Notes under the pieces: generated by a model | The model's input: the letters and a program-made list of their open reading frames with translations, nothing else | The model's database searches: none | What the model was told of the DNA's origin: nothing | From: JAFLCM01 sp964510955 | GTDB lineage: Bacteria; Planctomycetota; Phycisphaerae; Phycisphaerales; UBA1924 | Direction of reading: 5' to 3' | Length of the DNA stretch: 36,800 nucleotides | NCBI GenBank assembly: GCA_964510955.1 | Contig: CAZEDW010000039.1 | Span: 1 to 36,800 of the forward strand | In this document: positions 1 to 8,648 of the stretch, piece by piece | How the letters are laid out: the number at the start of each line of letters is the position of its first letter | Position numbering within the stretch: the stretch's first letter is position 1 | Made by a program: the position numbers and the translations under genes

Positions 1-660
1 GGGCTGGGCGGGGGGTTGGGCCGCGGGTTGGGCCGGCGGGGCCTGCGCGGCGGCCCTGGCGGCGGTGACCGCGTTGACGCGGGTGGGATCGGCGGCGGTG
101 GCGCGGATGCGCGACTTGAGGGAGTTTGGCTCAAGGAAGGTTTCGACGGCCACGCCGGGGCGGTCGAGGCCTCCCATGGAGGCGGATTCGACGACGGCGA
201 TGGGGACGCCGTTCTGATCTTCGGTCATGAGCCAGACGCCCTGGCTGAGGCCCATGAGCCAGCGGTCGGTGTTGACGGCGAGCCGCTGGCGCGAGGGCAT
301 CTGCGACAGGAAGACGCAGACGCGCTGGTTGACCTCGAACTGGGGGGCGCCGACGACGAGCATCAGGTGATCATCGACCTGGCCGCCGAGCTGGACGAAG
401 GTGACCTCGCCGCGGAGATCGCCCTTGAGCGCCTCGGCGTCGGCGACGGTGATGTAGGTGAGGATCTGGGCGTGGTCGTCGGTCCAGCGTGACTCGACGC
501 GGGCGACGGTCCCGACGAGCACGTCGGTGGCGCGGACGGTCATCTCCTCGACCGTGAGGCGGATCATGGTCGTGGCCGAGGCGCTGGGGGCGGTGAACGA
601 GGCGGCGGCGATGACCCCTGCCCCGGCCACCCGCGCGATCAGTCTGGTGAGTGTGTTCAT
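1..660 (-). CDS. Secreted protein of unknown function, C-terminus outside the window
   Basis: The reading frame runs from an ATG at 660 to the window edge without a stop, giving 220 visible residues. The N-terminus (MNTLTRLIARVAGAG, then a small-residue stretch ending near ASA at about residue 29) looks like a Sec signal peptide. The body opens with RLTVEEMTVRATDVLVGTV, continues with TYITVADAEALKGD and GGQVDD, and ends in an Ala/Pro/Gln-rich stretch from about residue 203. This layout resembles a family of exported bacterial proteins of unknown function that start with a conserved 'sltleel...ad.vv.G.V' strand. No catalytic residues are evident. The start lies 18 bases beyond the stop of the PEP-CTERM gene on the same strand, so the two are probably co-transcribed. 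The true length is unknown. Confidence 0.7.
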   Translation of the reverse strand, partial: MNTLTRLIARVAGAGVIAAASFTAPSASATTMIRLTVEEMTVRATDVLVGTVARVESRWTDDHAQILTYITVADAEALKGDLRGEVTFVQLGGQVDDHLMLVVGAPQFEVNQRVCVFLSQMPSRQRLAVNTDRWLMGLSQGVWLMTEDQNGVPIAVVESASMGGLDRPGVAVETFLEPNSLKSRIRATAADPTRVNAVTAARAAAQAPPAQPAAQPPAQP

Positions 661-678
661 GGTGGTTTCTCCCTGTGT

Positions 679-1368
679 TCAGCGGCGGCGGCGGAGCGTG
701 AGGAAGCCGGCGGCGCCGGTCAAGAGCGTGCCCGCGCCGGGGGAGGGCAGCTTGAACATGAAGTTGAGGCTCTTGGATGAGATGCGCTCGTCGAAGCCGG
801 TGCCGTTCTGGGTCAGAGCGCCGGAGGCGAGGGTGCCGGGGAGGGGCGAGCCGTCGGCGAGGTTGATGGCGTAACCGTCGTTGCCGCCGGTGCCGTACTC
901 GCAGGTGATGATCTGGGCGCCGTCATCGACGCTGAGTGACATGAAATCGATGGCGAACATGTTGTCGAAGGTGTCGGTGAGGGTGCCGACGAAGCCGACC
1001 TTGCCGCCGAGGATGGCGGGGAAGAACGACGAGTCGATGTTGACGGTGTAGAGGCCGGTGTTGAGCGTGCCCTGGTCGATCAGCGCGGGGCTGCCGGGGG
1101 CGCCGAACAACTGGGTGGACATGTCGAACACCAGCCCGCCGCCGGAGAGGTCGTAGAGACGGGCGCGGTTGACCTCGACGCCGGTGGGGCCGCCGATGGT
1201 TCGCGCGCCGGTGTAGGCGGCGAGGTCGATGGTGAACCAGGCGCTGGAGATGCTCCCGGACGGCACGGGGTTGGCCGCGGCGACGGAGGCCAGGAGCGGG
1301 GCGCTGCCGATCGCCAGCAGGGCGCGGCGCGCGGATGACCGCGCACATGGGGGGCGACGTGTTCTCAT
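679..1368 (-). CDS. PEP-CTERM-like sorting-signal protein
   Basis: This 229-residue exported protein has a basic N-terminus (MRTRRPPCARSSARRALL) followed by a hydrophobic stretch ending near VAAANP at about residue 34, consistent with a signal peptide. The C-terminus has PSPGAG, a short hydrophobic helix and a final RRRR, the three-part layout of PEP-CTERM-type sorting signals. Such tails are normally recognised by exosortase and remove the protein from the membrane into the extracellular matrix or surface. The body is rich in Gly, Ser, Thr and Asp (FDMSTQLFG, NIDSSFF, TGGNDGYAINL) and looks beta-rich. No enzymatic motif is visible. The ATG at 1368 places the signal peptide correctly. Its binding partner or ligand is unknown. 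Confidence 0.85.
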   Translation of the reverse strand: MRTRRPPCARSSARRALLAIGSAPLLASVAAANPVPSGSISSAWFTIDLAAYTGARTIGGPTGVEVNRARLYDLSGGGLVFDMSTQLFGAPGSPALIDQGTLNTGLYTVNIDSSFFPAILGGKVGFVGTLTDTFDNMFAIDFMSLSVDDGAQIITCEYGTGGNDGYAINLADGSPLPGTLASGALTQNGTGFDERISSKSLNFMFKLPSPGAGTLLTGAAGFLTLRRRR

Positions 1369-1540
1369 GCTTCCTCCTCCGCCGCCGGGTTCCTAGTCCG
1401 GCGACGCGTGACGGCCTCATCCGACAGACCTGCGGACGAATCAACCCGCCGGGTCTTATTTAGTGTCGTTCCAATCCGGAATGAGTCAAGACCAAGCGCC
1501 ACCCAAGGCGAGAAACTCTCGCGCAACTCACGGGGTTACG

Positions 1541-2275
1541 TCAGGATTTCTGTGAAAGCTGTCCCCTGGAGGTGTTACAGGCCTGAACGAACTGCTGAAA
1601 GACTTCGAGGCCACCGCTCTTGTTTGCTGTTCGTTCGGGGTGCCACTGCACGCCGACATAGAAGGGCCTGGAGGGATCGTCGATGACCTCGATCACGCCG
1701 TCGTGGGCGAGGGCCGTGACTCGGAGTTTGCCGGGGTTGGTGACCGATTGGTGGTGCTGGCTGGCGACCTGCGCGCCCGAGGCGGGCAGGTTCAGGCGGG
1801 CGTCGGCGCTCGTGGGCTTGACGGTGTGGTGATGGTCCTTGACGTGCTCGGCGTGCGTCGGGGTGGTGTCGGGGAGGTGCTGATTGAGCACGCCGCCGTT
1901 GTGGAGGGCCATGAGCTGCATCCCCATGCAGATGCCGAGCACGGGGACCGTCGGGTGCTCGTCGAGGGCGGCGTAGAGGGCTTCCTCGAAGCGCTGTCGA
2001 TCCTGTGACACGAGCTCGGAGGCGGGGTGCTTGGGCTGGCCGTACTTCTCGGTGGCGAGGTCGTCGCCGCCGCTGAAGACGACGCCGTCGACACGGGAGA
2101 GGATGTCGGCGGCGAAGGCGCGGATGGCGCGGTCATCCAGCGGCGTGGAGGGTGGAGCGACGAGCACGGGGACGCCCCCCGCCGCGGTCACGGCGTCTAT
2201 GTAGGTTCTGCGGAGTCGGGCCTCGCGGTCCTCGACGTTACACGTGATGGCGATGAGGGGCTTGCGGGTGTCCAT
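1541..2275 (-). CDS. Gamma-glutamyl-gamma-aminobutyrate hydrolase family (class I glutamine amidotransferase-like, peptidase C26)
   Basis: This 244-residue protein carries the glutamine amidotransferase triad: the nucleophile Cys116 in GICMGMQ, and His212 and Glu214 in QWHPER. The N-terminal PLIAITCN and the SGGDDL segment near residue 68 are typical of the PuuD-like C26 family. That family hydrolyses gamma-glutamyl amide bonds, for example in gamma-glutamyl-GABA of the putrescine pathway. The length is normal for the family, it has no signal peptide, and it should be cytoplasmic. Upstream on the same strand, 34 bases away, is an asparaginase-like gene, so both may act on amide-bonded amino acid derivatives. 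No other polyamine genes are nearby, so the exact substrate is uncertain. Confidence 0.9.
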   Translation of the reverse strand: MDTRKPLIAITCNVEDREARLRRTYIDAVTAAGGVPVLVAPPSTPLDDRAIRAFAADILSRVDGVVFSGGDDLATEKYGQPKHPASELVSQDRQRFEEALYAALDEHPTVPVLGICMGMQLMALHNGGVLNQHLPDTTPTHAEHVKDHHHTVKPTSADARLNLPASGAQVASQHHQSVTNPGKLRVTALAHDGVIEVIDDPSRPFYVGVQWHPERTANKSGGLEVFQQFVQACNTSRGQLSQKS

Positions 2276-2309
2276 GCTCGGAGTGATACGCGCGCCGGGC
2301 GGGCGGGGT

Positions 2310-3398
2310 TCAGGGCTTGCGCTCGAACAGGAACGCGCACGGCTCGAGCCGCGGGCCCCTGGAATCGCAGACGGCGAACTTCACCGGGTCGGCGTTGCTG
2401 CCCCAGAGCGAGGCGGACGCGAAGGCGCCGTCCTTGCGGAGGGCGTAGACCGTGACGCCGAACTTCGGGCGCCCCTGGTCGTCGAGGAGCCGCCGGGGGC
2501 GGGTGTGGTCGGCGATCATCTTGAGCACCTTCATGCACGCCTCCGCGGGCGTGTCGCCGGCCTCCATGCGGGCGACGATGGTGCGTGAGCCGGAGACCTG
2601 GATGACGGCCTCGCCGCGCCCGGTGGCGCCCGCGGAGCCGACGGCGTTGTCGGTGTAGAGGCCGGCGCCGATGATGGGCGAGTCGCCGACGCGTCCGGGG
2701 AACTTCCACGACAGCCCGCTGGTGCTGGTGGCGCCGGCGAGGTCGGCGCCGGCGGTGCGGACGGAGCAGTGGACGGTGCCGGTGATGAGCATGGCGGGCC
2801 CCGCCTGGGAGCGCTTGGCTGCGTCCTTGACGGGGAGATCGAGCTGGTCGTCCTGGAGCCAGTTGTCGTCGCGGTTGAGCGAGGCGCGCCACTTGAGCCA
2901 CTCCAGTCGCGATTTCTCCGTGAGGAGATTCTCTTCCTGGAAGCCCATGCGCCGCGCGAACCTGAGCGCGCCGTCTCCCACGAGCAGGACGTGGTCGGTG
3001 CGCCGGGCCACCTCGCGGGCGACCTGGGCGGGGTTCTTGATCCGCTGCAGCCCGGCGACGGCGCCGGCGCGGTGCGTCGGCCCGTGCATCACGCTGGCGT
3101 CGAGCTCGACGACGCCCTCCTCGTTGGGCAGACCGCCGAGGCCGACGCCCTGCTCGTCGGGGTCGTTCTCCAGGACGGCGACGCCGTCCACCGCGGCGTC
3201 GAGCGGGTCGGCGCCGGCGACGAGGCGGTCGTACGCGAGCTTGACGACGTCCTTGCCGTTGCCCGACGCGATGACCACGGGGCCGTCGGCGGGCGGCGGC
3301 GCCGCGCCGTCGTATCGGCGGCGCGCCAGCGCGGCGGGTCCGAGGCCGGCGAGGGCCGCCAGGCACGAGAGCTTGATGAAGAACCGTCGGCTGAGCAT
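2310..3398 (-). CDS. N4-(beta-N-acetylglucosaminyl)-L-asparaginase-like Ntn hydrolase (isoaspartyl peptidase/asparaginase 2 family)
   Basis: The product is 362 residues from the ATG at 3398. It begins MLSRRFFIKLS, a twin-arginine-type motif followed by a hydrophobic segment, so export by Tat as a folded enzyme is likely. The core matches Ntn hydrolases of the glycosylasparaginase family: VVIASGNGKD and DPLDAAVDGV near the N-terminus, then GTVHC with Thr208 as the expected autoproteolytic nucleophile. The TSTSG and FPGRVGDSPIIGAG segments (about residues 224-246) form the substrate pocket in relatives. The precursor should self-cleave before Thr208 into alpha and beta chains. The same frame remains open far upstream, but that part overlaps the kinase gene in another frame; the signal peptide fixes the start. 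The reaction is hydrolysis of an asparagine side-chain amide or isoaspartyl bond, and the natural substrate is not known. Confidence 0.9.
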   Translation of the reverse strand: MLSRRFFIKLSCLAALAGLGPAALARRRYDGAAPPPADGPVVIASGNGKDVVKLAYDRLVAGADPLDAAVDGVAVLENDPDEQGVGLGGLPNEEGVVELDASVMHGPTHRAGAVAGLQRIKNPAQVAREVARRTDHVLLVGDGALRFARRMGFQEENLLTEKSRLEWLKWRASLNRDDNWLQDDQLDLPVKDAAKRSQAGPAMLITGTVHCSVRTAGADLAGATSTSGLSWKFPGRVGDSPIIGAGLYTDNAVGSAGATGRGEAVIQVSGSRTIVARMEAGDTPAEACMKVLKMIADHTRPRRLLDDQGRPKFGVTVYALRKDGAFASASLWGSNADPVKFAVCDSRGPRLEPCAFLFERKP

Positions 3399-3495
3399 GG
3401 TGCCTCCGTGGGTGCGTGCGCCGGGTGCATCGAGGACCCGAATCGCGCGCGGGCGGCGGGGTGAGACCGGCTCCAGCGTAGCGGATTCGGGAGCA

Positions 3496-3526
3496 GGCCA
3501 CGGATGAGACGGATGGCCACGGATGA
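3496..3526. repeat. Direct repeat of a 12-base GGCCACGGATGA unit
   Basis: Two exact copies of GGCCACGGATGA lie at 3496-3507 and 3515-3526, with a further related GACGGATGG between them. They sit in the 158-base gap between the hybrid kinase and the asparaginase gene. Repeats of this 'CCACGGATGA' flavour recall dispersed intergenic repeats of planctomycete genomes. I know of no function for them. Confidence 0.6.
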
Positions 3527-3556
3527 CACGCGCTGAGCGGTGAGATTCCGGACCGT

Positions 3557-5482
<1,926 letters not shown>

Positions 5483-5555
5483 CGGGTCTTGGCGCCGGTG
5501 TGTCGGGCCGGCGGGACGGGATGCTAGCGCGGCCTGGCATCGGCCGCGGGGCGGC

Positions 5556-5753
5556 TCAGGGTTTGGCGGCCTTGGAGCGGGCGAGCGGCTTGGGCTCGGC
5601 GAGCGGCGCCGGGAGCGGCGGGGCCGCGGGCTCGGCATCCCGGCATCGGTTCGACCTGGCGCGGCGCAGGTGAGCGCTGACGATCACGGCGTAGCCCAAC
5701 AGGACCGCGAGGCTCAGGCCGGAAGCGATCAGGGTCGCCGCGGCGGCGCTCAT
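5556..5753 (-). CDS. ccmD: CcmD-like single-pass membrane peptide
   Basis: This 65-residue peptide has one transmembrane segment near the N-terminus (about residues 5-27, ending LLGYAVIVSAHL), then a basic stretch (RRARSNRCR) and a Pro/Ala-rich tail. That is the size and topology of CcmD, the small subunit of the CcmABC heme-handling complex, whose sequence is poorly conserved. The assignment rests mainly on position: its ATG overlaps the stop of ccmC by four bases (ATGA), the usual ccmC-ccmD coupling. No ccmA, ccmB or ccmE is present here. It could instead be an unrelated small membrane protein. Confidence 0.6.
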   Translation of the reverse strand: MSAAAATLIASGLSLAVLLGYAVIVSAHLRRARSNRCRDAEPAAPPLPAPLAEPKPLARSKAAKP

Positions 5754-6505
5754 GCGGGGTTGCCCCACCCCCGGAGGGAGGTCAGCGGCCCCTGGGCTTC
5801 GCCTGCGCCGCGGCGTTCGGCGGCCAGCCGGAATCTCAGCGCGATATTCCCGGCCGTGAGCATGGTGGTGCCGATCATGCAGGTCCACATGAGCGCGGCG
5901 GTGCCGTGCGGCAGTCCCGCCTCGGCGGGGTGGACATCGGGCAGCATCTTGGCGGCGAGGTAGAGCAGCGGGACGTCGAGGAACGCGACCACGCCGTAGA
6001 CGGCGCACACCAGGGCGCGGGGGTGCCCGGGGCGCAGGCGTGAACGGGCGGCGAGGTAGACGGCATAGAGCAGCCACAACACCAGGCTGAACGCGAGCCG
6101 GGGGCTCCACGTCCACCACAGACCCCACGCCGACTTGGCCCAGATGACCCCGGTGAGCAGGAGCACCGTGCCGTTGAGCACGGTGACGGTGGCGGCGCTC
6201 TCGGCCAGATCGTCCCAGCGGAGGCGGCGCCCGCTGAGGTATCCCACGCCGGCGACGCAGACGACCAGCGCCGCGAGGAACGTGTTGACGGCAACGGGAA
6301 GGTGGATGAAGAGAAGACCGGCGGGCCCGCCGGCGGGCGATTCACCCTGGACCGTGATCGCGCCGCCGACGCCGATCCCAAGGGCCGCGATCGTGGCGAC
6401 CCAGTAGAGCGACGGGAGCAGGACTCGCCGGTGGTTCGTGGGGTACGCGGCTTGGGCTCCCACGGGGGGGGCATGACCGGGAATGGAGGGCGCAACGACG
6501 GCCAT
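5750..6505 (-). CDS. ccmC: CcmC-like heme handling protein for cytochrome c maturation
   Basis: The product is about 251 residues from the ATG at 6505, with roughly six predicted transmembrane helices. The diagnostic motif is the Trp-rich heme-binding loop WGLWWTWSPRLA, preceded by a periplasmic IHLPVAVN segment with a conserved His, and followed by a second His region near HPAEAGLPHG. CcmC of system I displays heme at this loop and delivers it to CcmE. The canonical WD pair is WS here, a small deviation. Several upstream ATGs are in frame (6535 and further), but 6535 lies inside the putative sigma-54 promoter. If that promoter is real the message starts near 6508 and the ATG at 6505 would be nearly leaderless; a GTG at 6463 is an alternative. 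It is followed by the CcmD-like gene with a four-base overlap. Confidence 0.85.
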   Translation of the reverse strand: MAVVAPSIPGHAPPVGAQAAYPTNHRRVLLPSLYWVATIAALGIGVGGAITVQGESPAGGPAGLLFIHLPVAVNTFLAALVVCVAGVGYLSGRRLRWDDLAESAATVTVLNGTVLLLTGVIWAKSAWGLWWTWSPRLAFSLVLWLLYAVYLAARSRLRPGHPRALVCAVYGVVAFLDVPLLYLAAKMLPDVHPAEAGLPHGTAALMWTCMIGTTMLTAGNIALRFRLAAERRGAGEAQGPLTSLRGWGNPA

Positions 6506-6518
6506 GAAGTGGGAGGGT

Positions 6519-6534
6519 TGCAACGCCGGTGCCA
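6519..6534 (-). promoter_or_regulatory. Sigma-54 (RpoN) promoter upstream of ccmC
   Basis: On the minus strand the sequence reads TGGCACC-GGCG-TTGCA. It matches TGGCACG-N4-TTGC at all but one fixed position, with the GG and GC pairs exactly 12 bases apart. The expected transcript start is near 6508, only about three bases before the preferred ccmC ATG. Its strength and use are not shown. Confidence 0.65.
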
Positions 6535-6684
6535 TTCGGGTCAGCGACGCGTCGGCACCGGTGAGCCGCAGGAACGGCATCGCCGGTGCGGATCGTCCCA
6601 AGAACGGGACCGAGCGGGCGGGACGGCTCCCGGTTATGGAAGCGACGCCGGGGAGCCGAGGTGTGCCCAGTCCTTCGAGGATCG

Positions 6685-7464
6685 TTATTGGGTGTGGCAG
6701 TTGAGGCAGAGCTTGCTGCCGCGGTTGCTGATGACGAGCTGCGAGGCTTCGCGCGAGTAGGGGCTGTGGCAGGTGCCGCAGCCGATGACGCCGTCGAACA
6801 GGCGCAGGCGCTTATCGATGGAGTGGGCGAGGCGGAAGTCGCCGCCGCGGGTGCGCTCGGTCTGGATCATGGGGACGCCGATGGGGTGCTCCTGGGCGCC
6901 GAGCAATGCGTCACCGCGCATGGCGTGCGAGCCGGCTTCCATGCCGGAGACGCCGTCGTGGCAGCCGAGGCAGGATCGGGTTTCCGAATCACCTGTTGCG
7001 GTGTTGGCTGCGCGGGTTCGTGCCCCCATGACGGGCTGAGCGGTTTGCAGGTGGGCTCGGAGCGCGCCGGAGGTGTGCATCGACTTGGTTCCGCCGGGCG
7101 GCGACGTGTGGCACTGGGCGCAGAGCGCCGTGGCCTCGCCGCCGCGGACTCCGATAACGGCCCCGGACTCGGCGTGCCCGGGCCGGTCCTCGTGGCAGGT
7201 GAGGCATGTCAGCTTTCCGCCCTGGAGCGGGAGGGAGCCGGGCGTGGACATCGAGGGCGTGATGTTGACGGGATGGGTCAGAACGCTGTCAAAGACGTGG
7301 CAGCTCGTGCAGTTCCCGCTATTGAGAATGGCGCCTCCCGACTGCGAGGCTCCGGTGTCTGCCGGGGTTCTCGGTGATGCGGCCAGCACCAGGTGGGCGC
7401 AGGCACAGACGAGCGCGAGTACGCCACACCCCCGTGAGAGTTGTCGCGGTACAACAAATCGCAT
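6685..7464 (-). CDS. Six-heme periplasmic cytochrome c
   Basis: This 259-residue exported cytochrome has six CXXCH heme-attachment motifs, at residues 52-56, 87-91, 115-119, 165-169, 229-233 and 253-257. A signal peptide covers about residues 1-29 (hydrophobic GVLALVCACAHLVLAAS). The ATG at 7464 is chosen because the upstream extension has no export signal. Spacing between hemes is irregular and the C-terminal SKLCLNCH resembles the end of the four-heme cytochrome transcribed divergently from the same intergenic region. A role as a periplasmic electron carrier feeding or draining the conduit operon is inferred from location. It is followed on the same strand by ccmC, which would help load its hemes. 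I found no convincing sigma-54 site for this gene. Confidence 0.93.
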   Translation of the reverse strand: MRFVVPRQLSRGCGVLALVCACAHLVLAASPRTPADTGASQSGGAILNSGNCTSCHVFDSVLTHPVNITPSMSTPGSLPLQGGKLTCLTCHEDRPGHAESGAVIGVRGGEATALCAQCHTSPPGGTKSMHTSGALRAHLQTAQPVMGARTRAANTATGDSETRSCLGCHDGVSGMEAGSHAMRGDALLGAQEHPIGVPMIQTERTRGGDFRLAHSIDKRLRLFDGVIGCGTCHSPYSREASQLVISNRGSKLCLNCHTQ

Positions 7465-7544
7465 GACGAACCCCCGGAAACGCGGACGTGTTGATTCGAA
7501 CGCGCGAGGCGTGGCGGAAGGGACAGGATAAGGCACAGGAGCTT

Positions 7545-7558
7545 CGGACAGATGTCCG
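7545..7558. promoter_or_regulatory. Palindrome, candidate upstream activator site
   Basis: CGGACA-GA-TGTCCG is a perfect inverted repeat with six-base arms. It lies about 150 bases upstream of the -24 element of the sigma-54 promoter, within the range where NtrC-family activators usually bind. TGTCC/GGACA half-sites recur upstream of some of the other sigma-54 promoters (for example GTGTCC...GGACAC before resB). That it binds the activator encoded at 16.4 kb is inference. Confidence 0.4.
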
Positions 7559-7694
7559 CCGCCGACCACTTCCATGCGGAGTGATTCCCACGACTCGCAT
7601 GAATAACAGGAATGTCCGTCCCAGCCGCGAGAGTCGGAAGGGGTGAAAACCGCGTTGGTGAGTGAAAAACGCGGGTTGATCCGGTTGTGAGGTC

Positions 7695-7710
7695 TGGCAC
7701 GAGGCTTGCC
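7695..7710 (+). promoter_or_regulatory. Sigma-54 (RpoN) promoter of the four-heme cytochrome gene
   Basis: TGGCACG-AGGC-TTGC matches the sigma-54 consensus at every fixed position, and is preceded by C as in yTGGCACGr. GG and GC are 12 bases apart. The expected transcript start is near 7721, giving a leader of about 122 bases before the ATG at 7843. Confidence 0.8.
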
Positions 7711-7760
7711 ACAAGAGTGGCGTCTGAACCCGTATCGGCCGGCTCGAGCTTCTCAGTCCT

Positions 7761-7790
7761 GACCCCCCGGAAACCCCCGGAATCCCCCCA
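7761..7790 (+). repeat. C-rich tandem 10-base repeat in the mRNA leader
   Basis: Three consecutive units (GACCCCCCGG, AAACCCCCGG, AATCCCCCCA) form an imperfect tandem repeat inside the predicted leader of the four-heme cytochrome mRNA. The last C run can pair with GGGG at 7798-7801, which is followed by five A residues. A role in translation or message stability is possible but not shown. Confidence 0.45.
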
Positions 7791-7842
7791 GCAGTTTGGG
7801 GAAAAACGAACCCGACCGGCCCCAGGCGAAAAGGAACCAAAC

Positions 7843-8463
7843 ATGAAACTCTCGAAAGTACTGGTTGGAACGCTCGTCCTGGCAGGGCTGAACGGCACCG
7901 CGAACGCGCAGATCACCAACTCCAAGCACGACTTCAGCTCCTACAGCTGGTCGGGCGGCGAGATCTGCAAGCCCTGCCATACCACCCACTTCGCCAACAC
8001 GGCGGCTGGGCGCCTCTGGAACCACGCCCTCTCGACCGCGACGTACACGATGTTCGAGGGCGAGACCGGCACGTCTGAGGATCTCGACCGCGAGAGCCGC
8101 CTGTGCATGGGCTGCCATGACGGCACCGTGGCGCTCGACAGCTTCGGCGGCACGACCGGCACGAACTTCGTCCCCGGTGGCGCGAATGTCGGCACCGACC
8201 TGCGGGATGATCACCCCATCGGCAAGGACGCGGTGTATCCCACCACGACCAGCACCCGCTTCAACGCCCAGAACACCTCGCACCAGGTCGTGAGCACCTG
8301 GGGCTCTCTGCGGCTCAAGAGCTGGACGCCGACGGGCGGCACTGAGCAGTTCGTCGTCGGCTGCCGCACCTGCCACAACGTGCACAACGCCGGCAACTTC
8401 GGTCACATGCTCTACTTCAGCAACGCCTCCAGCCACCTCTGCCTGACCTGCCACATCAAGTAA
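7843..8463 (+). CDS. Four-heme exported cytochrome c (doubled CXXCH type)
   Basis: This 206-residue protein has a clear Sec signal peptide (MKLSKVLVGTLVLAGLNGTANA, cleavage after residue 22) and four CXXCH motifs at 42-46, 88-92, 174-178 and 200-204. The layout CKPCHTTH...GRLWN...CMGCHDGTVALDS...GTDLRDDHPIG is shared with the first third of the large cytochrome at 13.8 kb, so the two are paralogs. An AAGGAA ribosome-binding site lies eight bases before the ATG. The gene has its own sigma-54 promoter and a strong terminator just downstream, so it forms a single-gene transcript. It is probably a small, abundant periplasmic or surface electron carrier; its partner is unknown. Confidence 0.93.
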   Translation: MKLSKVLVGTLVLAGLNGTANAQITNSKHDFSSYSWSGGEICKPCHTTHFANTAAGRLWNHALSTATYTMFEGETGTSEDLDRESRLCMGCHDGTVALDSFGGTTGTNFVPGGANVGTDLRDDHPIGKDAVYPTTTSTRFNAQNTSHQVVSTWGSLRLKSWTPTGGTEQFVVGCRTCHNVHNAGNFGHMLYFSNASSHLCLTCHIK

Positions 8464-8517
8464 TCGTTTCCTCCTCCTCTTCCCGCACTGATGCGGGTCA
8501 CTTGGTGTAGAAATCTG

Positions 8518-8551
8518 CCCCGAGCGCCGACAAGGTGCTCGGGGTTTTTTT
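8518..8551 (+). terminator. Rho-independent terminator after the four-heme cytochrome gene
   Basis: The stem CCCCGAGC (8518-8525) pairs perfectly with GCTCGGGG (8537-8544), followed by seven T residues. A weaker hairpin CCCGCA/TGCGGG at 8482-8497 precedes it. The terminator separates this gene from the next sigma-54 promoter, 50 bases on. Confidence 0.9.
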
Positions 8552-8600
8552 CTGGGCGCGGGGCGGAGCAGGCGAGGCGGGGCCGGGGCGAGCCGGGTTG

Positions 8601-8616
8601 TGGCACCGGGTTTGCC
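8601..8616 (+). promoter_or_regulatory. Sigma-54 (RpoN) promoter of the conduit operon
   Basis: TGGCACC-GGGT-TTGC matches the consensus at all but one fixed position, with exact -24/-12 spacing. The expected start is near 8627, 22 bases before the ATG at 8649. This supports 8649 over the earlier in-frame ATG at 8625, which would lie upstream of the transcript start. Confidence 0.75.
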
Positions 8617-8648
8617 GTATTCTCATGTCTGAATCACACGGAGGCTCT

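Larger units (their letters stand above)
7465..7842. other. Divergent intergenic control region between two cytochrome genes
   Basis: This 378-base stretch separates the six-heme (minus) and four-heme (plus) cytochrome genes. It holds a perfect palindrome at 7545-7558, an inverted repeat CCGCGTT/AACGCGG with arms at 7650-7656 and 7668-7674, a sigma-54 promoter at 7695-7710, and a 122-base C-rich leader with three tandem 10-base units before the ATG at 7843. No coding sequence is supported in it. Confidence 0.6.

Noticed and set aside
1457..1489. Possible sigma-70 promoter (TTGACT...TAAATA, minus strand) before the PEP-CTERM gene
   Set aside because: The spacing of 21 bases is too long for a normal promoter.
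7465..7694. Sigma-54 promoter for the six-heme cytochrome on the minus strand
   Set aside because: The best spacing match (GC...CCC near 7576) lacks the TTGC and TGGCAC halves.
8482..8497. CCCGCA/TGCGGG hairpin as a separate terminator
   Set aside because: No T run follows; the proper terminator is 20 bases downstream.
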